Notes under the pieces: generated by a model
Seen by the model: the letters and a program-made list of their open reading frames with translations, nothing else
Databases searched by the model: none
Told to the model about the DNA's origin: nothing
Origin: CAYSQW01 sp964433135
GTDB taxonomy: Bacteria > Acidobacteriota > Aminicenantia > Aminicenantales > Aminicenantaceae
Assembly (NCBI GenBank): GCA_964433135.1
Contig: CAYSQW010000053.1
Coordinates: 1 to 24,674 of the forward strand
Direction: 5' to 3'
DNA length: 24,674 nucleotides
Translations under genes and position numbers: made by a program
Shown: positions 6,562-15,953 of the stretch, in pieces
How positions within the stretch are numbered: position 1 is the first letter of the stretch
Layout: each line of letters starts with the position of its first letter

Positions 6562-7593
6562 ATGAGTTTGTTCAAATGGATTAAGGACAGAGTTTTCTGC
6601 GATCTGGCTATCGATCTGGGTACGGCGAACACCTTGGTTTTTCTGAAGGGTAAAGGAATCATCGTGCAGGAGCCCTCCATCGTCGTCGTCAATAAACAGT
6701 CCGGAAAGGTGGAAGCTGTTGGAAAGCGGGCGAAGCAGATGCTGGGAAAAACGCCTCAGAGCGTACTTGCCATAAAGCCCATGCGGGACGGCGTCATCGC
6801 AGACTTCGAAATTGCGGAAAAGATGTTGGATTATTTTATTAAGAAATCCACCAACAACCGCGGTTTCCTCTTGAGACCGCGAATCGTCATCGGAATCCCT
6901 ACCGGGATCACGCAGGTTGAGCAGAGAGCGGTCAAGGACGTCGCCATGCGGGCCAAGGCTTCGGAAGTCTACCTCGTCGAACAGCCCATGTCGGCCTCCG
7001 TAGGAGCGGATCTTCCGATATCGGAACCGACGGGCAATATGATCGTCGATATCGGGGGGGGGACGACGGATATTGCGGTCATCTCTCTTACGGGGATCGT
7101 TTTCAACCATTCGATCCGCATCGCCGGCAACGAGATGGATGAAGCGATCATCCAGTATATAAAAAAGAAGTATAACCTCTTGATCGGGGAAAAAAGCGCG
7201 GAAATGGTCAAGATGACGATCGGCTCCGCTTACCCCTTGGATGAACCCATGACCATGGAGATCAAGGGGCGGGACTTGCGCGAAGGCATACCCAAGACCA
7301 TCGTTGTCGATGATCAGGAAATCAGGGAAGCCCTGGAAGATATCGTCGCTTCGATTGTGGAAGCCGTTAAAGTGGCCCTCGAGAAAACGCCTCCGGAACT
7401 GTCCGCCGACATCATTGACCGCGGAATCATCATCACCGGAGGCGGCTCTCTCCTGAAAAACATAGACAAACGAATCCGGGAAGAGACCCAGCTTCCGGTA
7501 TTCATCACGGAAGACCCGCTGACCTCGGTCGTGCTCGGCGCCGGCAAGATGCTGGATGATCTCGAGCTGCTGCGCAAAATATCATTGATATGA
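6562..7593 (+). CDS. mreB: Rod shape-determining actin homologue MreB
   Basis: A 343-residue bacterial actin that forms membrane-associated filaments and directs lateral wall synthesis. The actin-fold ATP site is intact: phosphate-1 loop in AIDLGTANTLVF (about 16-27), phosphate-2 loop D163-IGGGTTD, and the adenosine loop ITGGGS (291-296). The N-terminal MSLFKWIKD is amphipathic, as expected for membrane contact. Start at ATG 6562 is chosen over an in-frame ATG at 6511 because AAGGA (6552-6556) sits five bases upstream, the length matches the family, and 6511 falls within the predicted -35 box. First gene of mreB-mreC-mreD-mrdA-rodA. Confidence 0.98.
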   Translation: MSLFKWIKDRVFCDLAIDLGTANTLVFLKGKGIIVQEPSIVVVNKQSGKVEAVGKRAKQMLGKTPQSVLAIKPMRDGVIADFEIAEKMLDYFIKKSTNNRGFLLRPRIVIGIPTGITQVEQRAVKDVAMRAKASEVYLVEQPMSASVGADLPISEPTGNMIVDIGGGTTDIAVISLTGIVFNHSIRIAGNEMDEAIIQYIKKKYNLLIGEKSAEMVKMTIGSAYPLDEPMTMEIKGRDLREGIPKTIVVDDQEIREALEDIVASIVEAVKVALEKTPPELSADIIDRGIIITGGGSLLKNIDKRIREETQLPVFITEDPLTSVVLGAGKMLDDLELLRKISLI

Positions 7594-7606
7594 TGTAAGC
7601 GAATTA

Positions 7607-8443
7607 ATGCCTTCGATTCTGAAAAGCAAAAAAAGCTTCATTATCCTTGTCGTTCTCATCATTCTGCAGTTGATTTTGATTTCTATTCAAATCCCCGGTG
7701 GTGAAAATGTCAGCTTGTTTGAAAAAACCGTGTTTTCGGTCTTCTCTCCTTTGCAGCACGGCTTCACTTCTCTTTTTAGGGGGGCGAACCGGCTATGGGT
7801 TAATTATTTCACCCTGCGGGATGTGACGCAGGATAACCTGGCCTTGAAGCAGGAAAATATTTTTCTCAGAGAAGAAAACACCCTTCTTCGGGATGCGCTC
7901 ATGCAGTTTCGGACGGAGGAAGAGATAATAAAGCTTCTCGGGAAGATACATGATAACATCCTGCCGGTGAGGACAATCGGCTATGACCAAGGGAATTTTA
8001 TTCGCTCCCTGACCATAAACCGCGGAAAAAACGACGGATTGGGGAAAAATATGATGGTGCTCGACAGATATGGAAATCTTGTAGGCAGGACCATCGAGCC
8101 GATATCTTCCCGCCAAGCGCGTATTCAGTTGGTAACCGATATCGAGTCCGGAGTCAGTGTCATTTCCCAAGAGAGGAACGTAGCGGGTATTCTCAGCGGA
8201 GACGGCAGGGGCGGGTGTCAATTGAAATATATACTGTCAACGGAAACCGGATTGCGGGTCGGCGAAAAAGTGCTCACATCAGGAATGGACGGGATTTACC
8301 CGCCTAAAATTCAAGTCGGAGAGATCGTTGAAATCAGGGAGACGTCGGGATTATTTAAAAACATTACCGTTAAAACGGAATATACGCTGAAAGATTTGGA
8401 CAATCTGGTCGTGATACGCATCAAGGCGGAAGAGCTTTTTTAG
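7607..8443 (+). CDS. mreC: Rod shape-determining protein MreC
   Basis: A 278-residue bitopic membrane protein that links MreB filaments to periplasmic wall enzymes and activates PBP2. One N-terminal membrane helix (about residues 9-24) is followed by a coiled coil (about 70-100, LKQENIFLREENTLLRD), then the beta-rich periplasmic domain with recognisable family stretches such as NRGKNDGLGKNMMVLD, GNLVGRT, and the closing VGEKVLTSGMDGIYPP. Starts 13 bases after mreB with a weak ribosome binding site, so coupling is likely. Confidence 0.95.
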   Translation: MPSILKSKKSFIILVVLIILQLILISIQIPGGENVSLFEKTVFSVFSPLQHGFTSLFRGANRLWVNYFTLRDVTQDNLALKQENIFLREENTLLRDALMQFRTEEEIIKLLGKIHDNILPVRTIGYDQGNFIRSLTINRGKNDGLGKNMMVLDRYGNLVGRTIEPISSRQARIQLVTDIESGVSVISQERNVAGILSGDGRGGCQLKYILSTETGLRVGEKVLTSGMDGIYPPKIQVGEIVEIRETSGLFKNITVKTEYTLKDLDNLVVIRIKAEELF

Positions 8444-8453
8444 GACCTGAAAG

Positions 8454-8945
8454 ATGAGACAAATATTTCACGGAGTTATCGGAGTCTTGCTGGCGTTTTC
8501 ACTGCATGTGATGATCGCGGAAATATCTCCTTCGGTGGTTATTCTCATCAATGTGTTCAGCCTGGTGCTTATTTATATGGCGATGGAAAAAGGGGATGTC
8601 TTCGGATCAATTCTGGGGATGGTGCTGGGACTGCTGCAGGATTCCTTTTCGCAAGGCGTCTTCGGTGTTGCAGGGATTTCAAAATGCCTGACGGGATTTC
8701 TGGCGGGATATGTATCGCAGAAGCTGAATGTCACTCCGTTCATAAGAAAATTCATTTTCATATCGGTTCTGATCATATTCGAGTTGTTGGTTTGGAGCGG
8801 ACTCTATATCGCCATAGGCGCGGGAAGCCTCAACGAAAGCAGAGGCCTGATTCTTGTGCAGCCGTTTTTCTCTTCGCTGATAGGATGCCTGGTATTTCCC
8901 CAAGTAAAGAAATTGATCATGAAAGTATCACAACGAAGGATATGA
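8454..8945 (+). CDS. mreD: Rod shape-determining protein MreD
   Basis: A 163-residue integral membrane protein with about five hydrophobic helices and the short Gly-rich core GLLQDSFSQGVFGVAGISKCLTG-like region (about residues 60-83) that is typical of MreD. Its position between mreC and mrdA and its size support the name, as MreD sequences diverge strongly. AGGA at 8442-8445 precedes the ATG by eight bases. The stop overlaps the ATG of the next gene by four bases (ATGA). Confidence 0.92.
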   Translation: MRQIFHGVIGVLLAFSLHVMIAEISPSVVILINVFSLVLIYMAMEKGDVFGSILGMVLGLLQDSFSQGVFGVAGISKCLTGFLAGYVSQKLNVTPFIRKFIFISVLIIFELLVWSGLYIAIGAGSLNESRGLILVQPFFSSLIGCLVFPQVKKLIMKVSQRRI

Positions 8946-10756
8946 AAAAGGAAAGGATTTACGAGGATCTTGCTCTGGTCGGCCGGAGAGCCGGTGCTGT
9001 GTTTCTTCTCGTGAAGATTATTTTCATATTCCTGATATTATATTTCTGGAAGATACAAATCCTGGATTATAGAAAATTCTGGCGGCAGTCTGAAGCCAAT
9101 AGAATCCGCGAGGTCGTGTTGCCCGCACAACGGGGATTGATCACGGACAGGAACGGTGTGGTGCTCGTTAAGAATATCGCTTCTTTCAAAGTGTCGATCA
9201 TCAGGGAAAACTGCACGGATATGCGGGATTCGATGAGTAAGATATCGAAGCTTCTCGATCTTGACGAAGCCGTCATCGAAGAACGCATCGCCAAGTACAG
9301 CTCGCTTCCAAAATTCAAACCGATCGTCATCAAGGATGAACTTACATCGGAAGAGGTCGCCAGGATCGAAGCGCACAAATTGGAATTCCCCGAGCTTATT
9401 ATCGAGTCCGAACCCAGGCGTTTCTATCCTTTTCGGAATCATGCTTCCCATGTCATCGGATATCTTCAGGAAATATCGGAATCCGAACTCAGGCAGGACA
9501 GATTTCGATACAGGACCTTGGGGGATATGATCGGGAAGACGGGGATAGAACGTCAATTTGAGCGGAAGCTGGCGGGGACCGAGGGGCTGGTGCTCGAAAT
9601 CGCCGACTCATTGGGACGTAAACGGGATGAGCTGACGAGGAGAGAACCCATTGCAGGTGAAACGCTACGCATGGCGTTGGATTATGAGCTGCAGAACAAA
9701 ACGGAAGCTCTTCTGGAAGGCAGGGAAGGGGCCGTCGTTATCCTGAATCCAAAAAACGGTGAGGTTCTGGCCATGGCGAGCTATCCGAATTTCGATCCCA
9801 ATAAATTCATCACCCGATTCACTCCGCAGGAATGGATGGATTTGATGAACAGTCCGGAATTTCCACTCGAAAATCGTGTGATTCGGGGTGTTTATTCCCC
9901 GGGATCGATCTTCAAACCGGCCATGGCGCTCAGCGCGCTGGATTTGAATATCGTGAACGAGTATACCTCTTTCTTCTGTTCGGGCAGCGCGATCATCTAC
10001 GGACATCCCTTCGGGTGCTGGTACCGTGAAGGCCATGGGGCCGTAACGCTTTCTTCGGGATTGAAACATTCCTGCAACATTTATTTCTATCAAATCGGAA
10101 AAATGATGGGAATTGAAAAGATCGCACTATATGCCCGGCATTTCGGTTTCGGCAGCCCCACGGGGATAGACCTGCCGTCGGAAAAGGAAGGATTGGTGCC
10201 GGATCCCGATTGGAAAAGACGCGTGCGCCACGCTCCCTGGTATCCGGGTGAAACCATCAGCATTTCCATCGGACAAGGGCCGCTGCTGGTAACGCCGCTG
10301 CAGGCGGCGGTGTTTACATCTCGGATCGCAAACCGGGGGGAGAAGGTAATCCCTCGTATCCTGCTGACGGAAGAGTCAAGGAGAGCTTCCGAGGAAATCA
10401 ATGTGAGCGAGGATCCTATCGAGATTTCCACGGATCTATATGAAAAGGTGATACGGGGGATGTGGGAATCCGTCAACCGAAGCGGAACGTCATGGGCGGC
10501 GCAGGTACCCGGATTCGACGTATGCGGAAAAACCGGATCGACCCAGGTCGTGAGCCGGGAAACCGCGGAAAAATTGGCTTTGCAGAAGCGGGAGATAAAA
10601 ACTCACTCTTGGTTTACGGGATTCGCCCCCAGGAACGATCCGAAGGTCGTGATCACCGTGCTGGTTGAATACGGCGGCGGAGGCGGCGCTACGGCGACTC
10701 CGCTGGCCCATGACCTTTTCGAACTCTACCGGAGTAAATACGATGACGCTCGATAG
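8942..10756 (+). CDS. mrdA: Penicillin-binding protein 2 (elongasome transpeptidase)
   Basis: A 604-residue class B PBP that cross-links peptidoglycan during elongation, acting in complex with RodA. One membrane helix (about 19-37), a pedestal domain starting with PAQRGLITDRNG (61-72), and a C-terminal transpeptidase domain (about 260-600). Catalytic motifs are complete: S322-x-x-K325 in SPGSIFKP, S377-C-N379, and K530-T-G532. The frame stays open far upstream inside mreD, but the ATG at 8942 begins a normal PBP2 N-terminus and overlaps the mreD stop. AAGGA lies almost directly before it, so initiation probably depends on coupling. Its end overlaps rodA by 14 bases. Confidence 0.97.
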   Translation: MKKERIYEDLALVGRRAGAVFLLVKIIFIFLILYFWKIQILDYRKFWRQSEANRIREVVLPAQRGLITDRNGVVLVKNIASFKVSIIRENCTDMRDSMSKISKLLDLDEAVIEERIAKYSSLPKFKPIVIKDELTSEEVARIEAHKLEFPELIIESEPRRFYPFRNHASHVIGYLQEISESELRQDRFRYRTLGDMIGKTGIERQFERKLAGTEGLVLEIADSLGRKRDELTRREPIAGETLRMALDYELQNKTEALLEGREGAVVILNPKNGEVLAMASYPNFDPNKFITRFTPQEWMDLMNSPEFPLENRVIRGVYSPGSIFKPAMALSALDLNIVNEYTSFFCSGSAIIYGHPFGCWYREGHGAVTLSSGLKHSCNIYFYQIGKMMGIEKIALYARHFGFGSPTGIDLPSEKEGLVPDPDWKRRVRHAPWYPGETISISIGQGPLLVTPLQAAVFTSRIANRGEKVIPRILLTEESRRASEEINVSEDPIEISTDLYEKVIRGMWESVNRSGTSWAAQVPGFDVCGKTGSTQVVSRETAEKLALQKREIKTHSWFTGFAPRNDPKVVITVLVEYGGGGGATATPLAHDLFELYRSKYDDAR

Positions 10757-11837
10757 AAACCATCTCCTCAACATAGATTGGATAATGATCCTGCTGCTGC
10801 TCGTGATCATGAGCAGCGGCGTGGCCGTCATCTACAGCAGTTCCTATTATATGGAGGGAAGTTACGGCTTGAGGCAGGGGATATTCATGGCGATCAGTCT
10901 GGTCGTCATTTTTCTGCTGATATCGATCGATTACACGGTCTATGTAACTTATGCAGCGTATTTCTATATATTTTGCCTGGTTATTCTGGGCGGAGTCCTG
11001 TTGTTTGGAAATCTGATTGCGGGAACCAAAAGCTGGTTCCGTCTCCCTTTCTTTCAAATCCAACCTTCCGAACTCATGAAACTGGCCTTGATCCTCATTC
11101 TTGCCAATGTGCTGTCGGAGTTCAAAGGAAAAAATATCAGCCGCAGGCTTTTTATTTTGAGCGGATTCCTGGTCATAATCCCCGGATTCCTGGTTGCCGT
11201 CCAGCCGGACTTGGGTACGGCTCTCAGTATGTTTCCCATATATCTCGGTGCGTTGATATTGGCGGGAATCAACAAAAAGACCATGGTATTTCTTTTGATC
11301 GTCGCCATTGTTCTGGGAGTGTTGAGTTGGAGTTTTTTTCTGAAAGATTATCAAAAAGACCGGCTGTCGACATTGGTCTTTCCCCAAAAGGATCCCCTGG
11401 GGGCGGGATATCAAGTGATACAGTCCAAAATCGCCATCGGATCCGGCGGGTTTATCGGAAAGGGATATACAAAGGGAACGCAGAGCCAACTCCGTTTCCT
11501 GCCGGCGCGGCATACGGATTTCGTCTTCTCCGTGATCGGGGAAGAGTTCGGATTTTTAGGCGTCTTGGTCATGCTGTCGCTGTATTTTTTTCTGTTGGCT
11601 CGAATATTTAAATCGGTCAACAAATCGCGCGACCGAACAGGAATCTATATCGTCTTTATGGTGGCGATGATGATCGGAGGCCAATTTTTCATCAATGTTT
11701 TTATGACCATCGGCCTCTTTCCCGTGGCCGGAATTCCTCTTCCATTCCTCAGTTACGGCGGATCCTCACTGATTACCAACGCCATGGCCGTCTCCCTTGT
11801 TCTTAATGTGAAGATGAGACGTTTCGTCAATGTGTGA
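10743..11837 (+). CDS. rodA: SEDS glycosyltransferase RodA
   Basis: A 364-residue polytopic SEDS protein that polymerises lipid II into glycan strands, paired with PBP2. About ten membrane helices are visible. Family motifs: YSSSYYMEGS near the N-terminus, FQIQPSELMKLALILILA (about 110-127), AVQPDLGTALSM containing the functionally important Asp of the SEDS fold, FLPARHTDFVFSVIGEEFGFLG, and the closing GIPLPFLSYGGSSL. Start at ATG 10743 has GGAG at 10731-10734 and overlaps the end of mrdA by 14 bases; an in-frame ATG at 10665 would sit deep inside mrdA and add non-conserved residues. Confidence 0.97.
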   Translation: MTLDRNHLLNIDWIMILLLLVIMSSGVAVIYSSSYYMEGSYGLRQGIFMAISLVVIFLLISIDYTVYVTYAAYFYIFCLVILGGVLLFGNLIAGTKSWFRLPFFQIQPSELMKLALILILANVLSEFKGKNISRRLFILSGFLVIIPGFLVAVQPDLGTALSMFPIYLGALILAGINKKTMVFLLIVAIVLGVLSWSFFLKDYQKDRLSTLVFPQKDPLGAGYQVIQSKIAIGSGGFIGKGYTKGTQSQLRFLPARHTDFVFSVIGEEFGFLGVLVMLSLYFFLLARIFKSVNKSRDRTGIYIVFMVAMMIGGQFFINVFMTIGLFPVAGIPLPFLSYGGSSLITNAMAVSLVLNVKMRRFVNV

Positions 11838-11862
11838 CGGCTGTAAATCCCGAGGATAATTC

Positions 11863-11891
11863 TTCTCAAATCGGTTTAAAAACCTTAGAAT
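11863..11891 (+). promoter_or_regulatory. Possible promoter giving a leaderless radical SAM transcript
   Basis: TTCTCA (11863-11868) and TAGAAT (11886-11891) are 17 bases apart. The start of transcription would fall at or next to the ATG at 11898. The -35 is weak, and the gene could instead be read through from rodA. Confidence 0.3.
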
Positions 11892-11897
11892 AGGCTC

Positions 11898-14450
11898 ATG
11901 TTTGAAAATAAAACATCTCACCAAATTCCGGCTGAACTGGAAATCCTGCTGAGATCTGTGCAAAAGCCCGGGCGTTATATCGGAGGGGAATGGAATGCGG
12001 TTCGTAAAGATCCGCATAAAGCGGATGCCCGGGTAGCCTTGGTCTTTCCTGATTTGTATGAAGTGGGGATGTCATATCTGGGACAAAAGATACTCTATCA
12101 CATATTAAACCGGCAACCGAATATTCTCGCCGAAAGGGTATTCACGCCGGAAGAGGATATGGAGCAGGTCCTGTCGGATGCCCGTATGCCGCTTTTTTCG
12201 CTTGAAAACAAAATTCCCTTACCGGAATTCGATATGCTTGCGTTTTCGCTGCTCTATGAACTGAACAATTCAAATGTTCTGACGGTACTGCATTCGGCCG
12301 GAATCCCGATACGATCGAAAACGAGGACACGAAGCGATCCGTTGGTGATCGCCGGGGGACCCGCGGCTTGCAATCCGGAACCCATGGCTGACTTTTTCGA
12401 TGCGTTTTTCATCGGGGACGGGGAAGAAGCGATCCTCGAGATCGTCGATGTCCACACGCGCATGCGAAAGTCCGGGGGGGAGCGCCGGGAAATGCTGGAG
12501 GAGCTTTCCCGTATTCCGGGAATCTATGTTCCATCGCTATACCGTACGGTCGTCGATACATATTCCGGCCTGATGACGGTTGAGCCGATAGGAAGCGCAC
12601 CGGAAAAGATAATCAAGCGGGTGCTTTCTCCTTTCGAAAAAGCTGATTTTCCGGAAGATATCATCGTTCCCAACATCAAAACCATTTTCGACCGCGTATC
12701 CGTCGAAGCCGCAAGAGGGTGCCCGCAGAACTGCCGTTTTTGTCAGGCATCCAGCCTTTATTTTCCCTACCGTGCAAAAGATCCTGATTTTATCATGCGG
12801 AAAATCTTGAGAAGTCTGAATGCCACCGGATATGATGAAGTGTCCATGGCGTCACTTTCGATCGGGGACTACCCTCATTTCAGTCGATTGGTCGAAATCA
12901 TCATGCCGTGCCTGGAGGAAAGGATGGTGGCTCTTTCCCTGTCATCGCTCAGACCTCAAGGCCTGACTTCCGGGCTGACGGAGAATATCCTCAAAGTCAG
13001 AAAGACCGGGTTTACTCTGGTACCGGAGGCCGGGACGAGCCGACTTCGTCGCGTCATCAACAAGCATTTGGAGGATGAAGATATCCGGCAAGCGGTGGAA
13101 ATCGCATTTTCACAGGGTTGGAAGCTGATTAAACTCTATTTCATGGTGGGCCTTCCCACGGAAAACCAGGCGGATCTGCAGGGTATCGTCGAAACCGTCC
13201 AGGAGATCATTCGTATCGGATACCGTGTGATGGGACATCCGCCAAGGATCAATCTGAGCGTGGCATCCTTTATCCCAAAGCCTCACACCCCCTTCCAGTG
13301 GGTTGGGATGGAATCCATCGAGCGACTGCGGGAAAAACATGCATTCTTGAAATCGCAACTCAAGCGATACCGGTTCATCCGATTCAAGGAACACGCGCTG
13401 CCGAATTCCTTACTTGAAGGGATATTCTCAAGAGGAGACAGGCGATTGTCGCGCGTGGTATCGCGTGCCTGGGAAAAAGGAGCCCGTTTCGACAGCTGGA
13501 ACGATCGATTTCATAATGATTTATGGGAAAAAGCTTTTCGTGAAGAAAATATCAGACCGGAAAATTATCTGCAGGGATTGGATAGACGAACGCTTCTTCC
13601 ATGGGACCACATCGATGTGGGTATCCATAAAGATCATCTCATCAAGGAATATGAACGGGCGATGGCCGGAGAAACGACCGTTCCCTGCAGCGAGCGGGAA
13701 TGCCGTGACTGCCTGGGATGCAATCAGGCCGCGAGGCGTGAAGAACATCCGCCTGAACCTTCGACCGAACTAGAAAACACATACCCCGTCATAGGCCGTC
13801 CATCGGATTCGGTGAACACATACCGAGTCACCTATGAAAAAACCGGACAAGCGAAGTACCTATCTCATATCGACGTCAACAATATTATTCTTCGCGCATT
13901 CAGAAGGGCGGGAGTAAAGGTCCTGTTTTCGAAAGGATTTCATCCCAAAATGCTGGTATCATATGCCCCGGCGCTTCCCCTGGGGATGGAAGGCTTGAAT
14001 GAGCTTTACGAGTTCAGAACCGATTATGAATACCCGCTGAATGAATTTACATCCAGAATGAACCGCGTGCTCCCTCCGGGCATACGCATGCTGGATGTCC
14101 TGAAGAGACAAAGCCACAAACCCGCCCTCAATACATTGATACGGGAATATACCTATTCGATGGATCTTTCGTATCCGGAAGTGGTGACGGCGCTGAGGCG
14201 CTTTGGAAAAGAAATCGGGATAGATCCGAATATAGATGTCAAACAGCTGATAAAGGGGCTGGCGGAAGCGAACGCTTTCAGCGATCCCGTGGAAGTCTCA
14301 TTCTCGGATCGGGAAGGGGAGAGAATGCTGTTCCGATTTCCGCAACTTGCGGAAAATCCCGTTCGTATACGAGCTTTATTGGAAGAAAAGCTTGGGATGG
14401 AAAACATACCCTTCTTGATGAAGCGGGAAAGGATATCCTTGACCGTTTAA
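11898..14450 (+). CDS. TIGR03960-type radical SAM protein fused to DUF2344
   Basis: An 850-residue fusion. Residues about 40-200 form a B12-binding-like N-terminal domain (ARVALVFPDLYEVGMSYLG, DMLAFSLLYELN, VIAGGPAACNPEP). The radical SAM core (about 260-500) has the CxxxCxxC iron-sulphur motif C275-PQN-C279-RF-C282 that binds the cluster and S-adenosylmethionine. A second cysteine cluster C597, C602, C605, C608 follows. The last 210 residues (from TYRVTYEKTGQAKYLSHID) match DUF2344, elsewhere a separate protein. The substrate is not known to me; in many bacteria the pair precedes ribonuclease G and rplU-rpmA, suggesting an RNA- or ribosome-linked role. Here it follows rodA by 60 bases and those neighbours are absent. 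The ATG has only a weak ribosome binding site. Confidence 0.9.
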   Translation: MFENKTSHQIPAELEILLRSVQKPGRYIGGEWNAVRKDPHKADARVALVFPDLYEVGMSYLGQKILYHILNRQPNILAERVFTPEEDMEQVLSDARMPLFSLENKIPLPEFDMLAFSLLYELNNSNVLTVLHSAGIPIRSKTRTRSDPLVIAGGPAACNPEPMADFFDAFFIGDGEEAILEIVDVHTRMRKSGGERREMLEELSRIPGIYVPSLYRTVVDTYSGLMTVEPIGSAPEKIIKRVLSPFEKADFPEDIIVPNIKTIFDRVSVEAARGCPQNCRFCQASSLYFPYRAKDPDFIMRKILRSLNATGYDEVSMASLSIGDYPHFSRLVEIIMPCLEERMVALSLSSLRPQGLTSGLTENILKVRKTGFTLVPEAGTSRLRRVINKHLEDEDIRQAVEIAFSQGWKLIKLYFMVGLPTENQADLQGIVETVQEIIRIGYRVMGHPPRINLSVASFIPKPHTPFQWVGMESIERLREKHAFLKSQLKRYRFIRFKEHALPNSLLEGIFSRGDRRLSRVVSRAWEKGARFDSWNDRFHNDLWEKAFREENIRPENYLQGLDRRTLLPWDHIDVGIHKDHLIKEYERAMAGETTVPCSERECRDCLGCNQAARREEHPPEPSTELENTYPVIGRPSDSVNTYRVTYEKTGQAKYLSHIDVNNIILRAFRRAGVKVLFSKGFHPKMLVSYAPALPLGMEGLNELYEFRTDYEYPLNEFTSRMNRVLPPGIRMLDVLKRQSHKPALNTLIREYTYSMDLSYPEVVTALRRFGKEIGIDPNIDVKQLIKGLAEANAFSDPVEVSFSDREGERMLFRFPQLAENPVRIRALLEEKLGMENIPFLMKRERISLTV

Positions 14451-14469
14451 GGTAATCGAATCCAATAAA

Positions 14470-14498
14470 TTGACAATACGTTTTGATTCCAGTATAAA
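14470..14498 (+). promoter_or_regulatory. Near-consensus sigma-70 promoter of the acyl-CoA dehydrogenase gene
   Basis: TTGACA (14470-14475) and TATAAA (14493-14498) are exactly 17 bases apart, the best promoter match in the window. Transcription would begin near 14505, leaving a leader of about 36 bases with GGAGG at 14531-14535. Strong expression is expected. Confidence 0.75.
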
Positions 14499-14540
14499 CA
14501 AGGCACTATTTATCTGTAATGCCCTGATAAGGAGGATCGC

Positions 14541-15692
14541 GTGATTGATTTCAGTTTGAATGAAGAGCAAACCGCTCTACGAGAAATGGCCCGGGAATTT
14601 GCCGAAAAAGAAATGAAACCCAATGCCGCTAAGTATGATAAAGGCGAGGAATTCGCTGAAGATGTAATGCAGAAAGCTTTTGAGGTTGGATTTATTACAT
14701 CCAATATACCCACCGAATACGGCGGCAGCGGATTGGGTCACATCGATACAGTTCTTATCAGCGAGGAGTTGGCCGCCGGATGCGCGGGCATGTTCACCAC
14801 CATGATGGCGGGTTCGCTTGCCTACACGCCCATCATCCTCTATGGAACCGATGAGCAAAAAGAGAAATATTTGGTTCCTTTCACAAAAAGACTCGCCTTC
14901 GCCGCCTTCGGATTGACGGAAAGAGAAGCCGGATCCGATGCGGGAGGTCTTAAGACCAAAGCCATCAAAGACGGGGATCATTACATTATCAACGGATCCA
15001 AATGCTTCATCACGAACGGCGGCATTGCCAGTCTCTATGTCGTGTTTGCGCTGACGGAGCCGGAAAAAGGCGCACGGGGAATGAGCGCTTTCATCGTGCC
15101 GAGGGAAACACCGGGACTCAGTATCGGTAAGGAAGAAGACAAAATGGGCCATCGGGCCTCGAACACGGTCGAACTGACTTTCGAGGACGTAAAGGTTCCG
15201 GCCGAAAATCTGCTTGGCAAGGAAGGAATGGGATTCATTATCGCCATGAAAACTCTGGATCAGACAAGAGCGGCGGTCGGCGCCGCCGGAGTGGGCGTCG
15301 CGCGCGCTGCCATGGAGAACGCGATCGAATACGCGAAAACACGAGTCCAGTTCGGCAAACCCATCGCGCTTTTTCAGAATGTGGGCTTCCAGATAGCGCA
15401 GATGGCTGCCGATATCAATGCCGCGCGCCATATGGTATGGCATACGGCATGGCTGATGGAAACCGGTCAAAAGTGCGGTAAGGAATCCGCGATGGCGAAA
15501 TTTTTCGGTTCCGATGTCGCCATGAAGGTGACGGACAAAGCCCTGGAAATATTCGGCGGCTATGGTTACATGAGAGACTATCCCATGGAAAAACTGATGC
15601 GGGACGCCAAACTGCTGCAAATCTATGAAGGCACGAATTCAATCCAGCGGATGATCGTTGCTCGGGAAGTCATCGGTCCGATTAAAAAGTAG
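14541..15692 (+). CDS. Acyl-CoA dehydrogenase (short-chain/butyryl-CoA type)
   Basis: A 383-residue FAD enzyme that oxidises acyl-CoA to trans-2-enoyl-CoA, passing electrons to electron transfer flavoprotein. The N-terminal helical domain opens with FSLNEEQTALREMAREFA, the middle beta domain has AAFGLTEREAGSDAGG (FAD/substrate loop), and the C-terminal domain contains TRVQFGKPI and IYEGTNSIQRM. The catalytic base is E363 in YEGTNS, as in short-chain and butyryl-CoA dehydrogenases. Length is typical (about 380). GTG start at 14541 is set by GGAGG five bases upstream. No etfBA, thiolase or crotonase genes are nearby; it seems to be a single-gene unit under a strong promoter. The exact chain-length preference cannot be told by eye. 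Confidence 0.95.
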   Translation: MIDFSLNEEQTALREMAREFAEKEMKPNAAKYDKGEEFAEDVMQKAFEVGFITSNIPTEYGGSGLGHIDTVLISEELAAGCAGMFTTMMAGSLAYTPIILYGTDEQKEKYLVPFTKRLAFAAFGLTEREAGSDAGGLKTKAIKDGDHYIINGSKCFITNGGIASLYVVFALTEPEKGARGMSAFIVPRETPGLSIGKEEDKMGHRASNTVELTFEDVKVPAENLLGKEGMGFIIAMKTLDQTRAAVGAAGVGVARAAMENAIEYAKTRVQFGKPIALFQNVGFQIAQMAADINAARHMVWHTAWLMETGQKCGKESAMAKFFGSDVAMKVTDKALEIFGGYGYMRDYPMEKLMRDAKLLQIYEGTNSIQRMIVAREVIGPIKK

Positions 15693-15710
15693 TCCATAAG
15701 AAATAAGAAT

Positions 15711-15725
15711 CGGGAAGGATTCCCG
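15711..15725. terminator. Small perfect hairpin after the acyl-CoA dehydrogenase gene
   Basis: CGGGAA, loop GGA, TTCCCG: a perfect six-base-pair stem 18 bases after the stop codon. No T tract follows on the plus strand, so intrinsic termination is doubtful; it may mark an mRNA 3' end. Confidence 0.3.
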
Positions 15726-15953
15726 GTCCTCTGCTAATTCACAAGAAGAAGGGGGTGCGTCTTGGTGCGTATCCTTCGATGAATGTCAAAGGTGCGTCGG
15801 CGTATGCGCATTCCGTTCGTATCGCCTCATAAACAAGAAGTCAGCTATGATAACGACATGATAAACGGGAAATTGCGCAAAATGGAATCGTAATACAACA
15901 TACTCAATAGATGTTTGAGAGATAGGGGAAGGAATAAAAAGAGAAAGAAACAA
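15726..15953. other. Intergenic stretch without a supported gene
   Basis: About 230 bases between convergent transcription units. I see no protein family match. A 61-codon open frame on the minus strand (15786-15971) runs into the predicted exbD terminator and has no ribosome binding site. The stretch 15936-15953 is A/G-rich on the plus strand, the T-rich tail of that terminator on the other strand. Confidence 0.45.

Noticed and set aside
8684..8941. Upstream extension of the PBP2 frame inside mreD
   Set aside because: It is the shadow of mreD in another frame; PBP2 starts naturally at 8942 with a 4-nt overlap.
14577..15620. 347-codon open frame antisense to the acyl-CoA dehydrogenase gene
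   Set aside because: A codon-bias shadow of a GC-balanced gene; the sense protein has all family motifs.
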